The notes under the pieces are model-generated. The model was not told the origin of the DNA and made no database searches. It saw only the letters and a program-made list of their open reading frames with translations. 64,000 bases of DNA from DATLHO01 sp035539855 (GTDB taxonomy: Bacteria > Bacteroidota > Ignavibacteria > OLB7): the NCBI GenBank assembly GCA_035539855.1, contig DATLHO010000017.1:1-64000 (forward strand). The letters run 5' to 3'. The position numbers were made by a program, and so were the translations under genes. Below, one piece after another: positions 51,742-59,279 of this stretch (within the stretch, counting starts at the first letter, position 1; each line of letters starts with the position of its first letter).

Positions 51742-53151
51742 ATGTTTACGACCATTCAGAACGTTCACTTCGTCGGCATCGGCGGCATCGGTATGTCCGG
51801 CCTCGCCGAGATCCTGCTGGACCAGGGATTCCGCGTCAGCGGAAGCGACCTGGCCCTCAGCGACGTGACCGAGCGTCTCGCCTCCCTCGGCGCGCACGTC
51901 GTCGAGGGGCACGCGGCCGAGAACGTCGTCGGTGCGGACGTCGTGGTCTACTCGAGCGCGGTGGCGCCGGAGGAGAATCCCGAGACCGCGGCGGCGCTGC
52001 GCCGGAAGATCCCGGTCATCCGCCGCGCCGAGATGCTCGCCGAGGTCACGCGGATGAAGTACGGCATCGCCGTCGCCGGCACGCACGGCAAGACGACGAC
52101 GACGTCGATGATCGGCCTCGTGCTCATCGAGGGCGGCGTCGATCCGACGGTCATCGTCGGCGGCCGCCTCTCGGGACTCGGCGGCTCCAACGCGCGCCTC
52201 GGGCGCGGCGAGTGGACCGTCGTCGAGGCCGACGAGTTCGATCGATCCTTCCTCTCGCTCTCGCCGACGGTCGCGGTCATTACGAACCTCGAGCGCGAGC
52301 ACCTCGACATCTACTCCGATCTCGACGACCTCAAGCGGTCGTTCATCGAATTCGCGAACAAGGTTCCCTTCTACGGATTCGTCGCGCTCTGCCTCGACGA
52401 GCCGTCGCTGATGGACATTCTCCCGCAGGTCAAGAAGCGCGTCGTCAGCTACGGCACCACGCCGCAGTGCGACGTACGCGCGGTCGATCCGGTGTTCACC
52501 GAGCGGCACTCGCGCTTCACCGTCATGCGCAAGGGAGAGACGCTCGGCGAGATCACCGTCCCGGTGCCGGGCGAGCACAACATGAAGAACGCGCTCGCGG
52601 CGGTTGCTGTGGGACTGGAGACCGGTGTGAGCTTCGAGTCGATCGCGCGCGCTCTCGCGCAGTTCACCGGCGTCTATCGCCGCTTCGAGATCAAGGGCGA
52701 GGCAAACGGCGTGATGGTCATCGACGACTACGCGCATCATCCTACCGAAGTGCGCGCGACGCTCAAGGCACTGCGCAACGGCTGGCGCCGGCGCGTCGTC
52801 GCGATCTTCCAGCCGCATACGTACTCGCGCACGCGTGACTTCTACGAGGAGTTCGGCAAGGCGTTCGTCAACGCCGACGTGGCGATCATCACCGACGTCT
52901 ACGCCGCGCGCGAGCGGCCGATCCAGGGGATCGACGGCGAGCTGATCGTCCACAGCGCCGCGGCGTACGGCCATCGCAGCGTCTGCTACGTCCCGGACCG
53001 CGCCGACGTCGCCGCCCGTGCGCTCGAGCTCATCGAGCCGGGCGACATGGTGATCACCATGGGCGCGGGCGACATCTGGAAGTCCGCCGACGAGATCCTC
53101 GAAGCGCTGACGGTGCGTGAGGGCGCGGCCGAGGAGGCGCGCGCCTCGTAG
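51742..53151 (+). CDS. murC: UDP-N-acetylmuramate:L-alanine ligase MurC
   Basis: 469 residues from ATG 51742 (MFTTIQNVHFVGIGGIGMSG); an ATG 21 nt earlier (51721) is also possible. It ligates L-alanine to UDP-MurNAc, the first stem-peptide step, in the cytoplasm. Motifs: HFVGIGGIGMSGLAE (UDP-binding), SSAVAPEENPE, the ATP loop AVAGTHGKTTTTSMI, VEADEFDRSFL, VITNLEREHLDIY, and MVIDDYAHHPTEVRATLKAL with FQPHTYSRTRDF. A 156-bp region with short repeats separates it from murB. Confidence 0.97.
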   Translation: MFTTIQNVHFVGIGGIGMSGLAEILLDQGFRVSGSDLALSDVTERLASLGAHVVEGHAAENVVGADVVVYSSAVAPEENPETAAALRRKIPVIRRAEMLAEVTRMKYGIAVAGTHGKTTTTSMIGLVLIEGGVDPTVIVGGRLSGLGGSNARLGRGEWTVVEADEFDRSFLSLSPTVAVITNLEREHLDIYSDLDDLKRSFIEFANKVPFYGFVALCLDEPSLMDILPQVKKRVVSYGTTPQCDVRAVDPVFTERHSRFTVMRKGETLGEITVPVPGEHNMKNALAAVAVGLETGVSFESIARALAQFTGVYRRFEIKGEANGVMVIDDYAHHPTEVRATLKALRNGWRRRVVAIFQPHTYSRTRDFYEEFGKAFVNADVAIITDVYAARERPIQGIDGELIVHSAAAYGHRSVCYVPDRADVAARALELIEPGDMVITMGAGDIWKSADEILEALTVREGAAEEARAS

Positions 53152-53307
53152 GGCGCGTCGCCACGGAGCGCACCGAAGCGCGCGCATCAGAGTGTGCACG
53201 ATAGCGCGCGCATCGCAAAGCGCACAGCGGCGCTCACATCAGAGCGCGCAGAAGTGCGCACGTGGCGCGGCAGCAGAGATTCGAAACCCAGATTCGCACG
53301 ACGCTCC
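53152..53307 (+). repeat. GCGC-rich short repeats between murC and murB
   Basis: The gap contains two copies of AGCGCGCGCATC (ending in CAGAG and GCAAA), two CATCAGAG words, several GCGCA words, and at its end GATTCGAAACCCAGATTCG, with two copies of GATTCG just before the murB GTG. An in-frame extension of murB through this region (ATG 53194) is unlikely to be coding because of its repetitive, Arg/Ser-rich translation. Confidence 0.5.
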
Positions 53308-54276
53308 GTGATCAACCTCGACGACATTCGCCGGAGCTTCAGCGGGCGCATCGCGATCAGCGAGCCTCTCGAGCGCTACACGACGTTCCGCATCGGCGGA
53401 CCGGCCGACATCTATCTGGAACCGAGCGACAAGCACGATGCGGTGGCGCTCATCGCTCACCTACGTCGCGAGAACGTCCCGTTCTTTCTCATGGGCAACG
53501 GCAGCAATCTCCTCGTCGCCGACGAAGGGATCCGCGGCGCGGTCGTCAACCTCGAGCACGGGTTCAACTACGTGAGCGCCGACGACGACGGAGTGATCAC
53601 CGCCGGAGCGGGGATCAGGCTCGCGAAGTTCGTCGACTTCTGCATCGGCCGCGGCTGTCGCGGCGCCGAGATGCTCGCGGGCATTCCCGGCACGCTCGGC
53701 GGCGGCATCATCATGAACGCCGGCGCCTACGGCGGAGAGATCTCCGATCACCTGCTGGCCGTCGAGGTCATCCGCGGCGAGGAGCTCGTCCGGGTGTCGA
53801 AGGAAATGGGAGGCTTCGCCTACCGGACCTCGGGGCTCGCGCGCGACGTGGTGCTCGAAGCGTCGTTCCGCTTCCCGGAGGGCTCGCCAGAGGAGATGAA
53901 GACGATCCGTCGCGAGACGATGCTCAAGCGCAATCGATCGCAGCCGGTGCAGTTCCCGAACGCGGGGAGCATCTTCAAGAACCCTCCGGGTGACCATGCC
54001 GCGCGACTGATCGAGGCATGTGGACTCAAGGGGCGGCGTGTCGGCGGCGCCGAGATCAGCGAGCTGCACGCGAACTTCATCATCAACGTCGACGGCGCCA
54101 GCGCGCGCGACGTGCTCGCGCTGGCGGCGATCGCCCGCGGCGAGGTGGCGCGGCGCTTCGGCGTCGAGCTCGAGCTGGAGATCAAGCCGATCGGCTTCGA
54201 CGCCGACGACCTGGTGGCATTAACCAAGGAGCTGCCCGATGCGAGCGCGCAGGAAACTCGTCCGCAAGCCCCGTGA
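53308..54276 (+). CDS. murB: UDP-N-acetylenolpyruvoylglucosamine reductase MurB (type II)
   Basis: 322 residues from GTG 53308 (VINLDDIRRSFSGRIAISEP); the ATG at 53194 would add residues unlike the family. An FAD enzyme that reduces UDP-GlcNAc-enolpyruvate to UDP-MurNAc. Seen: YTTFRIGGPADIYLEP, FLMGNGSNLLVADEGIRGAV (FAD loop), GAEMLAGIPGTLGGGIIMNAGAYGGE, the catalytic Ser in NAGSIFKNPPGD, and the C-terminal SELHANFIINVDGA with the acidic catalytic residue region after it. The absence of the extra C-terminal lid points to type II. It overlaps ftsQ by 38 nt. Confidence 0.95.
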   Translation: MINLDDIRRSFSGRIAISEPLERYTTFRIGGPADIYLEPSDKHDAVALIAHLRRENVPFFLMGNGSNLLVADEGIRGAVVNLEHGFNYVSADDDGVITAGAGIRLAKFVDFCIGRGCRGAEMLAGIPGTLGGGIIMNAGAYGGEISDHLLAVEVIRGEELVRVSKEMGGFAYRTSGLARDVVLEASFRFPEGSPEEMKTIRRETMLKRNRSQPVQFPNAGSIFKNPPGDHAARLIEACGLKGRRVGGAEISELHANFIINVDGASARDVLALAAIARGEVARRFGVELELEIKPIGFDADDLVALTKELPDASAQETRPQAP

Positions 54277-55057
54277 TCCGCAGGAGCGGCGCGAGGAGGC
54301 GCGGCGGTTCGCCTCGAAAGTCTCGAAGATCATCCTGGCGCTCGCCGCGGTGCTGACGCTGATCGTCGTTGCCAACCGTTGGGGAGCGCGCGAGACGCTC
54401 GAGCAGGTGCGGATCGTCGGGCGCGTCGTGCTCGACTCCTCCGAGATTATGGAGCGCGCGGGGATCGGGCCGCACGTGTCGCTGCGCAGTCTCGACCTGC
54501 GCCAGGTCGAGACGAGGATCGCCTCGCACCCGTTCCTTTCGCGCGTCGCGGTCTACCGTGACAGCCGCGGGACCCTCGTCGTCGAGGTGACCGAGCGCAC
54601 GCCGCTCGCGCTGGCGGTGCTCGGCGGCTCGCCGGTCTACCTCGACTCGCAGGCGGTGGCACTGCCGTACCGCTTCAGCCGCGCGACGCTCGACGTGCCG
54701 CTGGTGCGCGGCATCGAGCGGGTCGATACGAGCGAGGCGGGCTCGCGCAAGCCCTCGACGGTGCTCGATTCGGCGCTCGCGCTCGAGTCGCTCGGCGTCG
54801 TCCGCGCGCTGCGAGACTTCGACGAATCGCTCTACCGGCAGATCTCCGAGATCGTGCGCGGCCTCGACGGAGCCTACACGCTCGTCAGCGCCGACGGCGC
54901 CATCCCGATCCACGCCGGCACGGCCGCCGACATCCCGGCGCGCCTCCCGAAGCTCGACCTGTTCATGCGCACCGCACTCGCGGCGCGCCCCGGCGCCCGC
55001 CCCCGCTACGTCGACCTCCGATGGCGCGGCCAGGTGGTGGTGAAGTGGGAGGGATGA
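54239..55057 (+). CDS. ftsQ: Cell-division protein FtsQ (DivIB family)
   Basis: 272 residues. A basic cytoplasmic tail (about 1-28), one membrane helix (29-46, KIILALAAVLTLIVVANRW), then the periplasmic POTRA domain (LEQVRIVGRVVLDSSEIMER, LRQVETRIASHPFLSRVAVY, GTLVVEVTERTPLALAVLGG) and a beta domain with YVDLRWRGQVVVKWEG at the C-terminus, the usual FtsQ ending. It links the cytoplasmic and periplasmic parts of the divisome through FtsL/FtsB-type partners. The start lies 38 nt inside murB. An 81-nt gap with heptamer repeats precedes ftsA. Confidence 0.92.
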   Translation: MRARRKLVRKPRDPQERREEARRFASKVSKIILALAAVLTLIVVANRWGARETLEQVRIVGRVVLDSSEIMERAGIGPHVSLRSLDLRQVETRIASHPFLSRVAVYRDSRGTLVVEVTERTPLALAVLGGSPVYLDSQAVALPYRFSRATLDVPLVRGIERVDTSEAGSRKPSTVLDSALALESLGVVRALRDFDESLYRQISEIVRGLDGAYTLVSADGAIPIHAGTAADIPARLPKLDLFMRTALAARPGARPRYVDLRWRGQVVVKWEG

Positions 55058-55093
55058 TCCCGAATACGAATGACCTCCGAAGCAACCCGCATC

Positions 55094-55129
55094 GTGACAT
55101 CTGACTTCTGACATCTGACATCTGACATC
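55094..55129 (+). repeat. (TGACATC)n repeat in the ftsA leader
   Basis: Five consecutive heptamers (TGACATC, TGACTTC, TGACATC, TGACATC, TGACATC at 55095-55129) end 9 nt before the ftsA ATG at 55139. The first 26 nt match, apart from two bases, the sequence at 47420-47445 in the murD leader. No Shine-Dalgarno sequence is present; only CGACCCCCG separates repeat and ATG. Confidence 0.85.
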
Positions 55130-55138
55130 CGACCCCCG

Positions 55139-56452
55139 ATGGCCAAGGCGCAACACACTCCCGCAGCAGTTCCCGACAACCGGCAGATCGTTGTCGGCCT
55201 CGATATCGGCACGAGCAAGGTCTGTGCGATCGTCGCGGAGCGGCACCAGGAATCTCCCGAGGAGATTCACGTGCTCGGCATCGGCCACGCTCCCTCCGAC
55301 GGACTCAATCGCGGGGTCGTCGTGAACATCGAGAAGACGGTGCGCTCGATCGAGCGTGCGGTCGAGCAGGCGCAGCAGCAGTCGGGCGTGCAGGTGCGCT
55401 CGGTGTCGGTTGGTATCGCCGGCGATCACGTGCAATCGTTCCCCAGCCGCGGCGTCGTGACGATCTCAAATCCCGAGCGCGTCGTCCGCCAGCAGGACGT
55501 CGACCGGCTGATCGAGGACTCGCAGCGGGTGCTCATGCCGTCGGATCGGCGGATCCTCCACGTGATCCCGCAGGAGTACATCATCGACGGGCAGGATGGG
55601 ATTTTCGATCCCGTCGGCATGTCGGGCATTCGCATGGAGGCGAATGTCCACATCATCACCGGGCTGGTGACCGCGGCGCAGAACATCTACCGCTGCGTCG
55701 AGCGTGCCGGCCTGGTCGTCGAGGACATCGTGCTCGAGCCGCTGGCCAGCGCCAACGCGGTGCTCGACGAGGAGGAGAAGGAGATCGGCGTGGCGTTGAT
55801 CGACATCGGCGGCGGCACGACCGACATCGCGGTCTACGAGGACAAGACGATCCGGCACACCTCGGTCGTCGGCATCGCCGGGCGCATGGTCACCGACGAC
55901 ATCCGTCGCGGACTCGGCGTCATCGGCGAGCAGGCCGAGCGCATCAAGCGCGAGTACGGCTACGCGCTCGCGTCGATGATCCTCAACGACGAGGTCTTCA
56001 TGATCCCCGGCATCGGCGGACGCAAGCCGATGGAGATCTCGAAGCTCATGCTCGCGCAGATCATCCAGCCCCGCATGGAGGAGATCCTGGAGTTCGCGCT
56101 GATGGAGCTGAAGAAATCAGGATATCTGCGCCAGCTCTCCGCCGGCGTCGTGCTCACCGGTGGCGGCGCGCTGTTGCGCGGCTCCGTCGAGCTCGCGCAG
56201 GAGGTACTGGGCATGCCGGTGAAGCTCGGCATTCCGTCCGGCTTCGGCGGCTCGGGCCTTGCGCCCGAGGTCGAGTCCCCCATCTACGCCACGGCCGTCG
56301 GCCTGGTGATGCACGGGCTCGGCCGCGACGACACCATTGCACTGTCGATCGAGGACGATGCCAGCGTCCCCGGCGACGGCTCGACTCCGCGGGGCGACGG
56401 ATCGCGCAGCTCGATCCTCTCGCGCATGCGGAAGTTCTTCGACGAATTCTAA
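55139..56452 (+). CDS. ftsA: Cell-division protein FtsA
   Basis: 437 residues of the actin-like ATPase family. It tethers FtsZ filaments to the membrane and recruits later divisome proteins. Seen: phosphate 1 loop VGLDIGTSKVCAIVAE, the SHS2/1C region with VNIEKTVRSIERAVEQAQ, phosphate 2 loop ALIDIGGGTTDIAVYED, adenosine motif VVLTGGGALLRGSVELAQ, and a C-terminal amphipathic end (SSILSRMRKFFDEF) suited to membrane binding. It lies 81 nt after ftsQ and 66 nt before ftsZ. Confidence 0.97.
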   Translation: MAKAQHTPAAVPDNRQIVVGLDIGTSKVCAIVAERHQESPEEIHVLGIGHAPSDGLNRGVVVNIEKTVRSIERAVEQAQQQSGVQVRSVSVGIAGDHVQSFPSRGVVTISNPERVVRQQDVDRLIEDSQRVLMPSDRRILHVIPQEYIIDGQDGIFDPVGMSGIRMEANVHIITGLVTAAQNIYRCVERAGLVVEDIVLEPLASANAVLDEEEKEIGVALIDIGGGTTDIAVYEDKTIRHTSVVGIAGRMVTDDIRRGLGVIGEQAERIKREYGYALASMILNDEVFMIPGIGGRKPMEISKLMLAQIIQPRMEEILEFALMELKKSGYLRQLSAGVVLTGGGALLRGSVELAQEVLGMPVKLGIPSGFGGSGLAPEVESPIYATAVGLVMHGLGRDDTIALSIEDDASVPGDGSTPRGDGSRSSILSRMRKFFDEF

Positions 56453-56504
56453 GCAGCGAACGAATCATACAAACCTACATTCGGGCCATTTCAACCCGCT
56501 AGTC

Positions 56505-56513
56505 AAGGGAGGA
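56505..56513 (+). promoter_or_regulatory. Strong ribosome-binding site of ftsZ
   Basis: AAGGGAGGA ends 5 nt before the ftsZ ATG (56519). It is the best Shine-Dalgarno match seen in the window, where most genes have none, and fits high-level FtsZ synthesis. Confidence 0.7.
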
Positions 56514-56518
56514 CCTCT

Positions 56519-57844
56519 ATGATCGAACTCGATCGATCCGTTGAGCACCACGGCGCCAAGATCAAGATCGTTGGTGTTGGTGGCGGTGGTGGCAACGCGG
56601 TCAACAGCATGATCGAGCGTGGCCTCGAGGGTTGCGAATTCATCGCGGTGAATACCGACATGCAGGCGCTGACGAACAACCTCTCGTCCGTCAAGTGCCA
56701 TGTCGGCAAGCAGCTCACACGCGGACTTGGCGCCGGCGCCAATCCTGAAGTCGGAAGCAATGCGGTCGAGGAGGATCGCGAGGAGATCACGCAGGTTCTC
56801 TCCGGCGCCGACATGGTCTTCGTCACCGCGGGCATGGGTGGCGGAACCGGTACCGGCGGTGCTCCGGTCGTCGCCGAGATCGCCCGTTCGCAGGGCGCGC
56901 TCGTCGTCGGCATCGTCACGCGTCCGTTCGACTGGGAGGGGCAGCGGCGCAAGGCCCAGGCCGAGCTCGGCATCGCCGAGCTCAAGAAGCACGTCGATAC
57001 GCTCATCGTCGTTCCAAACCAGAAGCTCCTGTCGATCATCGACAAGCGCACCGGGTTCAAGGAGGCCTTCCACAAGGTCGACGACGTACTCTACAACGCG
57101 ACGCGCGGCATCGCGCAGATCATCACCGGCCACGGCATCGTCAACGTCGACTTCGCCGACGTGCGCACGGTGATGGCCGACATGGGCGACGCGCTGATGG
57201 GCACGGGCATGGCCGCCGGCGAGTACCGCGCGACCGAGGCCGCACAGAACGCGATCAGCTCGCCGCTGCTCGAGGGCATCTCGATCACCGGCTCGCAGGG
57301 CGTGCTCATCAACATCACGGCCTCGAGCGAGCTGACGATGATGGAGGTCGACGAGTCGGTCAAGATCGTCCACGAGGCGGTCGGGGCCGAGGCGAACATC
57401 ATCTTCGGCGTCGTGCTCGACGATGATCTCGGCGACAACATGATGGTGACCGTCATCGCGACCGGCTTCAACCGTGCTCGCGAGAACCGCCCGGCGACCC
57501 AGCAGCAGGTGGCCCTGCACGCGCAGGCACAACAGCAGCCCGCGACGCAGCAGCCGGCCGTGCCCGCGCAGCAGCCGGCCCGCCAGGTCCGGATGGATTC
57601 GACCCCCGACCAGGCCAACGTGCCGATCGGACAGCGCGACCTCGAGCGCTACAACGAGCCGGCGTACATGCGCCGCGGCACCGGCATCAACCGCGGCGGA
57701 TACGACATCCGCAAGCGGGAGGAGGCCGCACCGAAGGCCGAGGAGAAGCCGGCCGAGCAGTCGAAGCAGGCCGAGGCACAGGAGCAGCCGAAGCGCCAGG
57801 CCGCGGCCGACAAGCCCGCGTTCCTGCGCCGGATCATGGACTGA
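56519..57844 (+). CDS. ftsZ: Cell-division GTPase FtsZ
   Basis: 441 residues. Forms the cytoplasmic Z-ring. The GTPase domain has GVGGGGGNAVNSMI, FIAVNTDMQAL, the tubulin signature MGGGTGTGGAPVVAEIAR (about 100-117) and DVLYNATRGIAQIITGHGIVNVDFADV with the T7 loop. An unusually long linker (about 325-430) begins Gln-rich (HAQAQQQPATQQPAVPAQQP) and turns Lys/Glu-rich, then ends in the conserved C-terminal peptide PAFLRRIMD that binds FtsA. It is last in the dcw cluster, with its own strong ribosome-binding site and a downstream hairpin. Confidence 0.98.
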   Translation: MIELDRSVEHHGAKIKIVGVGGGGGNAVNSMIERGLEGCEFIAVNTDMQALTNNLSSVKCHVGKQLTRGLGAGANPEVGSNAVEEDREEITQVLSGADMVFVTAGMGGGTGTGGAPVVAEIARSQGALVVGIVTRPFDWEGQRRKAQAELGIAELKKHVDTLIVVPNQKLLSIIDKRTGFKEAFHKVDDVLYNATRGIAQIITGHGIVNVDFADVRTVMADMGDALMGTGMAAGEYRATEAAQNAISSPLLEGISITGSQGVLINITASSELTMMEVDESVKIVHEAVGAEANIIFGVVLDDDLGDNMMVTVIATGFNRARENRPATQQQVALHAQAQQQPATQQPAVPAQQPARQVRMDSTPDQANVPIGQRDLERYNEPAYMRRGTGINRGGYDIRKREEAAPKAEEKPAEQSKQAEAQEQPKRQAAADKPAFLRRIMD

Positions 57845-57924
57845 TCGAACGGCCGCCCATGAGCCGTTGATCCCCCATGCCTCCGACGGACGTCATTCAG
57901 GAGCTGGACCAGCACGATTCTTGA

Positions 57925-57952
57925 GAGCCCTTTCCCCCGCGGGAAAGGGCTC
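57925..57952 (+). terminator. Terminator hairpin closing the dcw cluster
   Basis: GAGCCCTTTCCC (57925-57936), loop CCGC, then GGGAAAGGGCTC (57941-57952): a perfect 12-bp stem followed by AAACTTTC. It lies 80 nt after the ftsZ stop. Confidence 0.65.
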
Positions 57953-58025
57953 AAACTTTCCTCATGCGCCGAGCGTTTCATCGGCGCTGACGAACCCGAC
58001 CACGACCAACGAGGAACGACCAGGA

Positions 58026-58745
58026 GTGCTCGACGCCATCGTACCGACCAGAACCCTCGCCACGCTCGCAGCGCTCGTTGCGCTCGTCGCCGCCGGGTGC
58101 TCCGACGAGCCGACCGGACCCGATGCCGGCAGCTCGGGCACGCCGCGCACCGGCAGCACCTACACGATGCATCGCTTCGATGCGGATACCACCGGCGCCC
58201 CGATCGCCGGCAGCGGCGACACCATCGTCACGACACTCGTCGCGACCGACGGGCGGTTCGGCGCGGAAACGGGTGTGCGCGTCTACACCCAGGGCTCCGA
58301 CACCGTTGCCCTGTTGCGCGATGCCGGCAACGGCGACCTCCTGTACTATCCGGCATGGCAGGGGGCGGCGCTGGTCGGCTGGATCTCGCTTCCGATCACG
58401 ACCAGGAGCCCTACCGAGCGCGTGCTGCGCGACACCACGATCGACCTCGGCGGCGGGCAGACCGGCCGCAGCCGTGTAACCCTCGAGGTCGCCTACGTGT
58501 CTACTCACCAGGTGACCGTCGGCGACAGAACCCTCGAGGCGCATGAGGTGCGCATCCGCATCGTTGGCGTGCACCCGCTGACCCCCGATCAGAATCTCAC
58601 CGAGACATCGACGCATACCGTCCGATATGCGCCGGCGATCGGTTACTTTGTCCGCATCGAGACGGGCGAATCGCAGCAGAGCCCCTTCTCGACGATCACC
58701 GGACCCACCGCCGTCTCGGCGCTCACCCGGTTCGAGCTCAAGTAA
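58026..58745 (+). CDS. Putative lipoprotein, unknown function
   Basis: 239 residues from GTG 58026, chosen because it opens a lipoprotein signal peptide (VLDAIVPTRTLATLAALVAL, lipobox V-A-A-G-C with Cys at about residue 25). The longer frame to 57474 overlaps ftsZ and is a shadow. The mature part begins SDEPTGPDAGSSGTPRTGSTY and is beta-rich (VTLEVAYVSTHQVTVGDRTL, YAPAIGYFVRIETGESQ), with no recognised domain. Expected location: outer or inner membrane by its lipid anchor. It starts 74 nt after the dcw terminator, so it belongs to a separate unit with the next gene. Confidence 0.72.
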   Translation: MLDAIVPTRTLATLAALVALVAAGCSDEPTGPDAGSSGTPRTGSTYTMHRFDADTTGAPIAGSGDTIVTTLVATDGRFGAETGVRVYTQGSDTVALLRDAGNGDLLYYPAWQGAALVGWISLPITTRSPTERVLRDTTIDLGGGQTGRSRVTLEVAYVSTHQVTVGDRTLEAHEVRIRIVGVHPLTPDQNLTETSTHTVRYAPAIGYFVRIETGESQQSPFSTITGPTAVSALTRFELK

Positions 58746-58766
58746 CTCCGACTCCTCTTCCCGCAC

Positions 58767-59177
58767 GTGCCTACATCCATCGTCCTCACGCTCCGCGCCG
58801 GCGCGCTCATTGCGCTGGCCGCCGTCATGCTTGGTGCCTGCAGCAAGGAAGCCGAACCCTCGCACCCGACGCCCGACGGCGAAGCGTCGTCCACGCCGGC
58901 CGCGCCGGAGGGACCCCGCCAGGATTTCGATCCGCGCACGACCGCCGACGTCAACGAGAAGGTCTACCGCGAGTACGCCTCCCTCGCCCTCGGCATTCCT
59001 CGCCGCGAGCAGGACAGCATCGTCAAGTCGACGCCGATCTCCGAGATCGAAGCGGCGATGACCGCGCGGCTGGGGCGTCAGGATTCGGTCGCGCGCGCGC
59101 AGCTCTCCGAAAAATATTCGATCCCGCTCGACTCCGTCGACGCCATCCTCGCGGCGAGGAACGTTCCGCAACGGTAG
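58767..59177 (+). CDS. Small putative lipoprotein
   Basis: 136 residues from GTG 58767. Signal peptide SIVLTLRAGALIALAAVMLG before the lipobox Cys (M-L-G-A-C, residue 25), then a Ser/Pro/Glu-rich linker (KEAEPSHPTPDGEAS) and a C-terminal helical domain (VNEKVYREYASLALGIP, SEIEAAMTARLGRQDSVARA, KYSIPLDSVDAILAAR). No family recognised. It follows the previous lipoprotein gene by 21 nt and is probably co-transcribed with it. Confidence 0.65.
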   Translation: MPTSIVLTLRAGALIALAAVMLGACSKEAEPSHPTPDGEASSTPAAPEGPRQDFDPRTTADVNEKVYREYASLALGIPRREQDSIVKSTPISEIEAAMTARLGRQDSVARAQLSEKYSIPLDSVDAILAARNVPQR

Positions 59178-59279
59178 TCCGCTTCTTCACCCTCCGGTCA
59201 GTCGCGTGACACCACCGCGCGATCGCGTTTCGTTTCCTCCGAATCCTCCTACGCGTGCTACGCGCCCGTTCACTTCCCC

